Positions 7,537 through 13,227 of a DNA stretch of 13,227 bases are shown piece by piece (position 1 is the first letter of the stretch; every line of letters starts with the position of its first letter). The position numbers were made by a program, and so were the translations under genes. The notes below the pieces were generated by a model. The model was not told where the DNA came from and ran no database searches. It saw only the letters and a list, made by a program, of their open reading frames with translations. This DNA comes from Gemmatimonadaceae bacterium (GTDB taxonomy: Bacteria > Latescibacterota > UBA2968 > UBA8231): assembly GCA_002726335.1 (NCBI GenBank), contig PBSR01000149.1:1-13227 (forward strand), written 5' to 3'.

Positions 7537-8313
7537 CTACTGCGTGTAGAGTGGCTTTCTGTTGCGCGCGTCGCGGGACTGGAGGTACTCCCGATAGACC
7601 TTGGGGATGTCGTCGCCCAGACGGCCCCCTCCCAGGTAGCCGATCGTCGGCATGTCTTTGAAGCTGCCGTGGACGAGATGCCCCGATTCGGGGTCGCGGT
7701 AGATGAGCACGGAGTACTTCGGCTGGATGCTGTAGACCGCTGTCAACACAGCGCAGAAATCGGCCTCGTTGGGTCCTGCCGCGGCGGTCTGCCCGAATAC
7801 GAGGTATCCGGGATGCAGTTTCCGCTCCTTCAGGTGTGAACCCAGCGACGCGCCATAGAGCGGCAGGATGACCCGTCCCCTGCGGTTCAACTCGCGGAAC
7901 AGCTCGTTCAGCGGCCCATGGTCCTCTTCTGCTTTGGGGATCAACCCCCAGTCCCGGGCTGTGTGCCGCGGCACGCCGGACAGCGTCACCAGCTGCCGCG
8001 CCAGCAGACCCTCCTCCGGCAGCCCTTCGGGTATGCCCCGCGGCTCACGGGCGAGACTGTCGACGTAGGTCAGGTACAGAAGATCGTCGCGCACCGCCGC
8101 CGGCGCCCCGGGGTAGGGCGCCATGCGGTGGCCTGGCTCAGGCGACGACAGGGCGAACGCACCCCACAGCAGAACGGCCCCGGCAACGACTCCGAGTCCA
8201 GCCAGACCGATGGCACGAAGCTTCCGCTTCCGCCGCATCGCCCGCAGACGCTTGTTCGCCGGCCGTTTCTTCTTCTTCACCTTTCGACGGGGCGACCGTT
8301 TTTCGCCGCTCAC
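7537..8313 (-). CDS. Unrecognised basic single-pass membrane protein
   Basis: 258 residues from a GTG at 8313. I chose this start because GGAG lies eight bases upstream and it falls four bases after the stop of the nucleoside hydrolase, a typical operon junction; the open frame continues upstream inside that gene. The N-terminal 33 residues are very basic (RKVKKKKRPANKRLRAMRRK), followed by one transmembrane helix at about 34-55 (IGLAGLGVVAGAVLLWGAFA). The rest, about 200 residues, would be extracytoplasmic and looks globular: LYLTYVDSLA, a LVTLSGVPRHTARDWGL stretch, GRVILPLYGASLGSH, LHPGYLVFGQTAAAGPNEAD, YSVLIYRDPESGHLVHGSF. I do not recognise a family. No cysteine-rich or obvious catalytic motif stands out. 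Coupling to the nucleoside hydrolase suggests co-expression, not necessarily a shared function. Confidence 0.7.
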   Translation of the reverse strand: MSGEKRSPRRKVKKKKRPANKRLRAMRRKRKLRAIGLAGLGVVAGAVLLWGAFALSSPEPGHRMAPYPGAPAAVRDDLLYLTYVDSLAREPRGIPEGLPEEGLLARQLVTLSGVPRHTARDWGLIPKAEEDHGPLNELFRELNRRGRVILPLYGASLGSHLKERKLHPGYLVFGQTAAAGPNEADFCAVLTAVYSIQPKYSVLIYRDPESGHLVHGSFKDMPTIGYLGGGRLGDDIPKVYREYLQSRDARNRKPLYTQ

Positions 8314-8317
8314 GACA

Positions 8318-9223
8318 CTAGCTCCAGGAAGGCGCCAGCTCACCACGGGCGAAGCGCTCCATCTTCCTGAACAGATCCCCGAAGATGGCATTGCGGCGAA
8401 CCCCGTGAGCGATGCGGATCGAATGTCGCGACGCATCCACCGACCACGTCACCTGATCGGTCAGGATCGGGCTGGGCACCGCAGTCGATGGCACCCAGCT
8501 CTCGTCGATGAGCCAGCCGGTGGCGGCGATGTCCCAGATCTCCTTCGACCAGGCGTACTGGTCCTGGCGATAGGACTCGCAGATGTCGAACAGATACCGG
8601 CCAATGTCTCCCTGGGGCTGCACATACTCGGCCAGTTCGGCGATCGTCGTCAACAGGTGGGAGGCCACCGTGGCGCAGGGGATATGCACGAAGGATGCGC
8701 CCGAATCGAACACGACCTGGGCGGCGACCACATCCTGCCGCAGGTTGAACTCGCGTGCTGTCGGCCAATGCGTCGGCTGACCACCCAGCCAGACGACGAC
8801 GATACGTTCGGTGATCCCCGGATCCAGGAGAATGGCCGAAGCCACATTCGTGATAGCGCCGATGGCAGCCACATAGAGCGGACCTTCTCCTGAATTGGCC
8901 AGATCCACCAGGTGTTCGGCCGCGGCGCTGCGCACCGGTTCCGTGCGCGAGGGCAGGTAGCGATCCGATCCCTTGAATACACGGTCGCTTTCGCTGACGC
9001 CGAGCCGCTCGAGGAGACGGATGATCTCGTCGTAGCTCTTCTCCATGCCGTCGGCTGGACCCTCGCTCCGGCTGTTGTGGAACGGTGCCGCGTACAGCGC
9101 TTCGAGCTTGATCCGTTCCGGTGACAACAGCGCATGGACGACGGCGAACTGGTCGTCCACCTCGTTGTAGGTATCGGTATCGAGCACGACGCGAAGCTGG
9201 CCTTCGCTTGCCGGCATTTCCAT
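8318..9223 (-). CDS. Nucleoside hydrolase-like protein (IUNH family)
   Basis: 301 residues. The N-terminal Asp cluster of inosine/uridine-preferring nucleoside hydrolases is present in variant form, VVLDTDTYNEVDDQFAVVHA (12-31), where most members read DTDPGxDD. Supporting family features are PERIKLEALYAAPFH, the PLYVAAIGAITNVASAILLD stretch, IVVVWLGGQPTHWP (usual WMGG), EFNLRQDVVAAQVVFDSG (usual EFN...DP-A) and a late WDIAATGWL segment. These enzymes cleave the N-glycosidic bond of nucleosides using a bound calcium, releasing base and ribose for salvage. The ATG at 9223 has GGGAG six bases upstream. The frame stays open upstream through selA on the other strand, but that part is a shadow. 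It is the first gene of a two-gene unit with the membrane protein and is divergent from selA. The true substrate may not be a standard nucleoside. Confidence 0.85.
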   Translation of the reverse strand: MEMPASEGQLRVVLDTDTYNEVDDQFAVVHALLSPERIKLEALYAAPFHNSRSEGPADGMEKSYDEIIRLLERLGVSESDRVFKGSDRYLPSRTEPVRSAAAEHLVDLANSGEGPLYVAAIGAITNVASAILLDPGITERIVVVWLGGQPTHWPTAREFNLRQDVVAAQVVFDSGASFVHIPCATVASHLLTTIAELAEYVQPQGDIGRYLFDICESYRQDQYAWSKEIWDIAATGWLIDESWVPSTAVPSPILTDQVTWSVDASRHSIRIAHGVRRNAIFGDLFRKMERFARGELAPSWS

Positions 9224-9307
9224 CGGGGTCTCCCGGGTCTGGTGTCTACGATGGAAGGTACTCTGTCGAACCTTGCCGACCACCATGGCGAACTGTACTG
9301 TCGAAAC
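9224..9307. promoter_or_regulatory. Divergent control region between nucleoside hydrolase and selA
   Basis: About 84 bases separate the two start codons. GTACTCTGTCGAA (9258-9270) recurs as GTACTGTCGAA (9295-9305), differing by a CT insertion. No good promoter hexamer pair is visible on either strand. The repeat could be a regulator site or chance. Confidence 0.3.
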
Positions 9308-10741
9308 GTGACCGACCAGCTGCCACATGGCGAGACAGACCCCTCCTCCGGCCCCGATCTGTCCATCCTGCCCTCGGTGGACCGCGTTCTGAGCGATGAC
9401 CGCGTCGTCGCCCTCACCGAACGCTGTGACCGGGCCGTTCTTGCCGATCTCGTCCGTGATGCCGTGGGCACGATCCGCCAGGCCCTGTTGGCCGGCAACG
9501 GGCAGGCGTCGGGTGAGGATCTCCTCGACACCATCGTCGCCGACGTCCACCAGCGCCTGGTACTGACCCTGGCGCCGCGTCTGACCCCGGTGGTGAACGC
9601 CACCGGCATCGTCCTGCACACGAACCTGGGCCGCGCCCCCCTGGCGCCGGCCGCCCTTGATCGCATCACCGAGACGGCGGGGTACAGCAACCTCGAGGTC
9701 GATCTGGCGAGCGGTCAGCGCGGACACCGGCATCTTCTGGTAGAAGAACTGCTCTGCCAGCTCACCGGGGCCGAGGCGGCGACGGTGGTCAACAACAACG
9801 CCGCCGCTGTCCTGCTCGCCCTCAACGCTCTCGGCATGGACCGCGAGATCATCGTCTCCCGTGGACAGCTGGTCGAGATCGGCGGCTCCTTCCGTCTGCC
9901 CGACATGATGGAGCGCAGCGGTGCTGTGATGGTCGAGGTGGGTACCACCAACCGTACGCACCTGGCAGATTATGAACAGGCCCTGTCCGAGCGCACCGGG
10001 CTGATCCTCTGCGTTCACCCGAGTAACTACCGCGTGTTGGGGTTTACCGCCGAAGTGCCCCTTGCTGACCTCGTCGCCATGGGTCGACAGCACGGTGTGC
10101 CCGTCGTCGAAGACCTGGGCGCCGGCGCCCTCGTCGATCTGCAGCCTTGGGGGCTACCCGCCGAACCGCTGGTCGCCGACAGCATCGCCGCCGGCGCCGA
10201 CGTGGTGACCTTCAGCGGCGACAAGGTGCTGGGAGGCCCGCAGGCAGGGCTCATCGTCGGGCGTCGTGAGGCGGTGGAGGCTATCCGCGGCAACCCCTGG
10301 ATGCGCGCGTTGCGCTGCGACAAGCTGACCTACGCCGCCCTCGAGGCAACCCTGAGGCTCTATCTGGATCGTGAGTCTCTGCCGGTGCATCTGCCGGTTC
10401 TGCGAATGATGACGACCACAACCGACGATCTGCAGGCGCGAGCTGAGAGGGTGCGACATGAGGTCGAGGATCTGACAGCGCGAGGCTGGCAAATCGAGGC
10501 GACCCCATCGGTGGCACAGGCGGGCAGCGGCTCGCTGCCGCTGGAGGAGATTCCCAGCGTCGCCCTCGTGGTGAACCCCGCAGGGATGTCAGCCGGTGAT
10601 CTGGCGACACGCCTGCGGGGCAACGAACCCGCTGTCGTGGGCTACGTACGGGACGACCGGCTGCACCTGGACCTGCGCACGGTCACCGACGACGACGTGC
10701 CGGTGATCATCACCGCCCTACGAGGGGCCGCCGGCGGCTGA
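9308..10741 (+). CDS. selA: L-seryl-tRNA(Sec) selenium transferase
   Basis: SelA is a PLP enzyme that converts serine on tRNA(Sec) to selenocysteine using selenophosphate. Family motifs run in order: ILPSVDRVL, TPVVNATGIVLHTNLGRAPL, QRGHRHLLVE, NNNAAAVLLALNAL, IIVSRGQLVEIGGSFRLPD, MVEVGTTNRTHLADY, VHPSNYRVLGFT, VVEDLGAGALVDL, and the PLP-lysine motif FSGDKVLGGPQAG (Lys306 with this start), then LRCDKLTYAALEATLRLYL. With the GTG at 9308 the product is 477 residues, close to the usual 460-480, and leaves 84 bases for the divergent promoters. An ATG at 9251 would add 19 residues but leave only 27 bases to the neighbouring start; neither has a strong ribosome site. The stop overlaps the selB start by one base (TGATG), so translation is probably coupled. 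Confidence 0.95.
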   Translation: MTDQLPHGETDPSSGPDLSILPSVDRVLSDDRVVALTERCDRAVLADLVRDAVGTIRQALLAGNGQASGEDLLDTIVADVHQRLVLTLAPRLTPVVNATGIVLHTNLGRAPLAPAALDRITETAGYSNLEVDLASGQRGHRHLLVEELLCQLTGAEAATVVNNNAAAVLLALNALGMDREIIVSRGQLVEIGGSFRLPDMMERSGAVMVEVGTTNRTHLADYEQALSERTGLILCVHPSNYRVLGFTAEVPLADLVAMGRQHGVPVVEDLGAGALVDLQPWGLPAEPLVADSIAAGADVVTFSGDKVLGGPQAGLIVGRREAVEAIRGNPWMRALRCDKLTYAALEATLRLYLDRESLPVHLPVLRMMTTTTDDLQARAERVRHEVEDLTARGWQIEATPSVAQAGSGSLPLEEIPSVALVVNPAGMSAGDLATRLRGNEPAVVGYVRDDRLHLDLRTVTDDDVPVIITALRGAAGG

Positions 10742-12654
10742 TGTCGTCGCCACACGTCATTCTGGGTACGGCGGGACACGTCGATCACGGCAAGACCGCT
10801 CTGGTCAAAGCCCTCACGGGCATCGACACCGACACCCAGCCCGAGGAGCAGGCCCGGGGGGTCACCATCGACGTCGGCTTCGCCTACTGGAAGGATCACG
10901 TCACCTTCATCGACGTACCCGGTCACGAGCGCTTCATCAAGAACGCCGTCACCGGTGCCAGCTCCATCGATCTGGCGCTTTTTGTCGTGGCTGCTGATGA
11001 TGGCGTCATGCCGCAGACCCGCGAGCACCTGGCGATCCTGCAGCTGTTGGGTATTCAGCACGGTGTCGTGGCGCTGACGAAGACGGACCTCGTCGAGCCA
11101 GACTGGGTGGAGCTGGTGACCGAAGAGCTGAGTGAGCTGTTCGCCGACACTTTCCTGTCCGGCGCGCCTATCCTGCCGGTGTCCTCGACCACCGGCGACG
11201 GCGTCGATGACTTGCGTTCGACCCTGGAAGATGAGATCGGTCGCGTGGCGGTGCGGGCCGACCGCGGCGCCTTCCGCCTGCCCGTGGATCGCGTATTCTC
11301 GGTGGCGGGCTTCGGCACGGTAGTGACAGGCACGGTGCTGGCGGGCATCGTTCGCCCCCGCGATGAGCTCGTGCTGCAGCCGCGGGGCCAGTCGGTGCGG
11401 GTACGGGGTGTGCAGGTCCACGGTCAGGACCGACCCGAGGCCGGTGTCGGTCTGCGGGCGGCCGTCAACCTGTCCGACCTGGACGCGGCCGACGTCGAGC
11501 GCGGCGATACGCTGGCGTTGCCAGGATTCTTCCCGTCCACCTACATGCTCGACGCGAGTCTGAGCATGCTCGCCGACATCCCCGCACCGCTGCTGCACCG
11601 TGACCGTGTGCGCCTTCACCTTGGACCGAGTGAAGTGCTCGCCCGTGTCGTCCTGCTCGACGCCGACGTGCTTGGGCCCGATGACAACGGCTACGTGCAG
11701 CTCCGCCTCGAGTCTCCCGCGGTGGCGGCACACGGTGACCGCTTCGTCATCCGGCGTTACTCGCCGGCGCAGACACTGGGAGGCGGGATCATCCTGGATC
11801 CGCTGCCGCCCAAGCACCGCCGTCGGCGCCCGGAGGTCCTGTCCACGTTGGGCGATCTCGACACCGACACCGCACAGATCCCCCTGGAGGTGTTCCTGCG
11901 GTCGGCTGGCGATGAAGGCAGGACGGCACCCGAGCTGGCCCACCTGCTGGGCGAGGACGTCGAGTCTGTAGTGCGAGGACTGCTGCGACTCGTCGAAGCG
12001 GGGCAGGCTGCCAGCTTTGCCGATGGGGGTACCTCCCGGTTCCTGCACGATCGGGCCTGGAGCAGGCTCTGCGACGCCACCCTTCAGGCTCTCGCCACTT
12101 TCCATCGAACCGAACCTCTGAAGTCGGGCATCGGCCGCGAGCCATTGCGCCAACAGGTGGCGCCCCGCTGCCCGCAGCCGGTGTACGATGCGGCACTCGA
12201 ACACCTGGCGGAGACGGGCCGCCTGCGGACACAGGCGTCACTGATCAGCCTCGCCGAGCACGAGGTCGAGTTGTCAGCGGAGTTGGAGAGTCTGCGGCAG
12301 AGCGTCGGCGAGCTGTTGCGCGAAGGGGGTGCCGCGCCGCCGGACGAGGAGGACCTGCCCGACAAGGTGCAGGCCGGCCCGGCCGACGTGCAGGCGGTGA
12401 TCGAAGTGATGCAGGGACGGGGCGAGCTCGTGCGCCTCGCCGACCAGTTGCTGTTCGATGCGGGGGTGCTGCAGGACCTCGAGAAGGATCTGGTGAGCTA
12501 CCTTCAGGACCACGGTGAGATCGAGGTCTCCACCTTTCGCGAGCTGGCAGCCACGACACGCAAGTATGCCGTACCTCTGCTCAACCACTTCGACAGTCGT
12601 GGTGTCACCCAGCGGGACGGTTCGGTGCGCCGCCTGATCACGGTTACGGAATGA
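10741..12654 (+). CDS. selB: Selenocysteine-specific elongation factor
   Basis: SelB is an EF-Tu-like GTPase that carries Sec-tRNA(Sec) to the ribosome at UGA codons followed by a SECIS hairpin. The GTPase domain is complete: GHVDHGKT (12-19), [12 protein letters not shown] (39-50), DVPGHERF (58-65), and TKTD (113-116). Two beta-barrel domains follow, with [20 protein letters not shown] and [20 protein letters not shown] as recognisable SelB signatures. Residues from about 375 to the end form the C-terminal winged-helix repeats that bind SECIS RNA; the last one contains [20 protein letters not shown] and [13 protein letters not shown], the expected RNA-contacting segment. At 637 residues it is slightly longer than the 614 of Escherichia coli. 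The start ATG shares its A with the selA stop codon, and tRNA-Sec begins seven bases after its own UGA stop. Confidence 0.96.
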   Translation: MSSPHVILGTAGHVDHGKTALVKALTGIDTDTQPEEQARGVTIDVGFAYWKDHVTFIDVPGHERFIKNAVTGASSIDLALFVVAADDGVMPQTREHLAILQLLGIQHGVVALTKTDLVEPDWVELVTEELSELFADTFLSGAPILPVSSTTGDGVDDLRSTLEDEIGRVAVRADRGAFRLPVDRVFSVAGFGTVVTGTVLAGIVRPRDELVLQPRGQSVRVRGVQVHGQDRPEAGVGLRAAVNLSDLDAADVERGDTLALPGFFPSTYMLDASLSMLADIPAPLLHRDRVRLHLGPSEVLARVVLLDADVLGPDDNGYVQLRLESPAVAAHGDRFVIRRYSPAQTLGGGIILDPLPPKHRRRRPEVLSTLGDLDTDTAQIPLEVFLRSAGDEGRTAPELAHLLGEDVESVVRGLLRLVEAGQAASFADGGTSRFLHDRAWSRLCDATLQALATFHRTEPLKSGIGREPLRQQVAPRCPQPVYDAALEHLAETGRLRTQASLISLAEHEVELSAELESLRQSVGELLREGGAAPPDEEDLPDKVQAGPADVQAVIEVMQGRGELVRLADQLLFDAGVLQDLEKDLVSYLQDHGEIEVSTFRELAATTRKYAVPLLNHFDSRGVTQRDGSVRRLITVTE

Positions 12655-12661
12655 ACGGAAT

Positions 12662-12759
12662 GGGAATGGATGGGGCTCTGGTGGCCCTCGCGGACTTCAA
12701 ATCCGTTGCGGTGTGCTGATACCACGCTGGGTGGGTTCGATTCCCACACATTCCCGCCA
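12662..12759 (+). tRNA. selC: Selenocysteine tRNA, anticodon UCA
   Basis: 95 nucleotides plus an encoded CCA (12757-12759), the length typical of bacterial tRNA-Sec. Arms read by hand: acceptor GGGAATGG (12662-12669) against ACATTCCC (12748-12755); 6-bp D stem GGGGCT/GGCCCT (12672-12677 and 12683-12688, with two G-U pairs); anticodon stem GCGGA/TCCGT with loop CTTCAAA, giving anticodon TCA at 12697-12699; long variable arm with core stem GGTGT-GCTG-ATACC (12710-12723); T arm GTGGG-TTCGATT-CCCAC (12731-12747); discriminator G at 12756. The long acceptor, 6-bp D stem, large variable arm and UCA anticodon are diagnostic. The eighth acceptor pair is G-A (12669 with 12748), not a Watson-Crick pair. 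No promoter fits in the seven bases after selB, so the tRNA is probably cut out of the selAB transcript. Confidence 0.96.
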
Positions 12760-12788
12760 ATTAACGTCTCAGACATTCCGAGGAAGTC

Positions 12789-12809
12789 CTGTAATCTTAT
12801 GTATTACAG
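12789..12809. repeat. Perfect 7-bp inverted repeat downstream of selC
   Basis: CTGTAAT-CTTATGT-ATTACAG. The stem is AT-rich, unlike the surroundings, and no U-run follows, so it is a poor intrinsic terminator. It begins 30 bases after the encoded CCA of the tRNA and might mark the 3' processing or termination zone, or a protein site. Confidence 0.5.
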
Positions 12810-12825
12810 AATCTTAGGGATTCCG

Positions 12826-12887
12826 CCTCACCTTTAAGTGGGGGGGCCTCATCAAGTCGTGTTTCCCCACTTGTGTAGGTGGTGAGG
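12826..12887. repeat. Nested two-stem hairpin downstream of selC
   Basis: An outer stem CCTCACC/GGTGAGG (12826-12832 with 12881-12887, 7 bp) encloses an inner stem AAGTGGGG/CCCCACTT (12836-12843 with 12865-12872, 8 bp). They are separated by an asymmetric internal loop, and the apical loop has 21 bases. All 15 pairs are Watson-Crick. No U-run follows. It could be a structured RNA, a Rho-independent stop lacking its tail, or a remnant of a mobile-element end. No reading frame crosses it convincingly. Confidence 0.5.
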
Positions 12888-13015
12888 ACCCGAGAACCAT
12901 AGCCCAGTCTGCCGTGACCTTCAGTGCATGCCAAGGAAAATCCACGCTTTAGCCCCGTCTGGCAGGGCAATCCGCGCTGTTCAGGGAAGTTCTGCCGCCG
13001 GGAGATAACGTCTCC

Positions 13016-13227
13016 TCAATCTTCCTGTATAGGTCGGCGAAGCTGTGGCAGTATGCGAGGGCGCCCATCCCGAGGACAGCCACTTTTCTCACGTCCGCAT
13101 TGATGGCACCGGCGAAGAGGCAGGGCTCCGGTGAATGGTATGACAACCGTATCGAGACCGATCTCGTCGCGCAGGCGCTCGACGTAGCCGGGATGCTTCT
13201 GAATGACATCAGGCGTCAGGTAGATCC
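13016..13227 (-). pseudogene. Partial, probably decayed hypothetical gene at the right edge
   Basis: Reading leftward from 13225, the first 33 codons look truly coding (IYLTPDVIQKHPGYVERLRD then EIGLDTVVIPFTG), with G/C-rich third positions. The same frame then becomes Arg- and Cys-rich and non-protein-like, and stops at the TGA at 13016-13018. In another minus-strand frame, the stretch from about 13140 to 13000 reads coding-like instead (GAINADVRKVAVLGMGALAY, then CHSFADLYRKIEETLSPGG). This pattern suggests a frameshift or deletion near 13130. I do not recognise the family, and the start codon lies outside the window. Alternatives are a short real protein or a chance open frame. Confidence 0.35.

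Larger units (their letters stand above)
12760..13015. other. 256-bp region after selC without a supported gene
   Basis: It contains the two inverted repeats listed separately and no integrase, transposase or conserved frame. The 9-mer TAACGTCTC occurs at 12762-12770 and again at 13006-13014, which may be chance. GC is lower than in the sel genes near the tRNA. Confidence 0.5.

Noticed and set aside
8318..10093. A 591-codon open frame on the minus strand extending the nucleoside hydrolase across selA.
   Set aside because: The part above 9223 is the antisense of selA, which is certain from its motifs. The good ribosome site and family homology place the real start at 9223.
10642..12204. A 520-codon open frame opposite selB.
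   Set aside because: It is His/Gln/Arg/Gly-rich without family motifs and lies antisense to an unambiguous SelB; long shadow frames are common in high-GC genes.
13000..13018. TGA at 13016-13018 on the minus strand followed at once by a hairpin (GGAGA-CGTTA-TCTCC) and about 70 open codons, suggesting a selenoprotein with a SECIS element.
   Set aside because: Bacterial SECIS apical loops usually lie about 16-37 bases after the UGA; this one is only about 6 bases away. The codons on both sides do not look like a protein, and no Cys-containing homologue is evident.
1..13227. CRISPR array, insertion sequence, integrase, transposase or rRNA gene.
   Set aside because: No regularly spaced repeats, no transposase or integrase motifs and no rRNA-like sequence were seen on either strand.

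Overview
The window is high-GC bacterial DNA with densely packed genes on both strands. Most coding regions are strongly G/C-ending. The organism decodes UGA as selenocysteine, shown by a complete selA-selB-selC block. A lipoprotein-type signal on a family 1 glycosidase and a predicted secreted protein fit a Gram-negative-like saprophyte. The mix of genes (glycosidase lipoprotein, phosphoesterase/beta-propeller fusion, cohesin-like secreted protein, nucleoside hydrolase) resembles what is seen in uncultured marine or soil lineages. No gene here fixes the phylum, so no name is given.

Layout, left to right. (1) 1-814, minus: the N-terminal 271 codons of a GH1 beta-glucosidase-like lipoprotein, running off the left edge. 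A promoter and an operator-like dyad lie upstream. (2) 1052-2026, plus: a zinc-independent quinone-oxidoreductase-type dehydrogenase behind a good sigma70-like promoter. (3) 2063-2535, minus: a YbaK/ProX-type aminoacyl-tRNA deacylase broken by an 11-bp tandem duplication. (4) 2806-5208, plus: an 800-residue fusion of a calcineurin-like phosphoesterase and a PQQ-type beta-propeller. (5) 5452-6339, plus: a secreted cohesin-like protein of lower GC. It is followed at once by (6), the remnant of a sirtuin that lacks its NAD-binding N-terminus (6365-6955). (7) 7011-7517, plus: a small membrane protein with a bacterial PH-like domain. (8) 8313-7537 and 9223-8318, minus: a nucleoside hydrolase followed closely by an unrecognised basic single-pass membrane protein. 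(9) 9308-12759, plus: selA, selB and tRNA-Sec(UCA). (10) 12760-13227: structured non-coding DNA, then a partial and probably decayed gene on the minus strand.

How the genes work together. The one clear pathway is selenocysteine incorporation. SelA converts Ser-tRNA(Sec) to Sec-tRNA(Sec), SelB delivers it to UGA codons marked by a SECIS hairpin, and selC supplies the tRNA. selA and selB overlap by one base, and selC begins 7 bases after the selB stop, so all three are probably on one transcript. selD (selenophosphate synthetase) and any selenoprotein gene must lie elsewhere. The other genes look like independent metabolic or accessory functions. Two of them are damaged, and the right end looks decayed, so parts of this region seem to be in flux.
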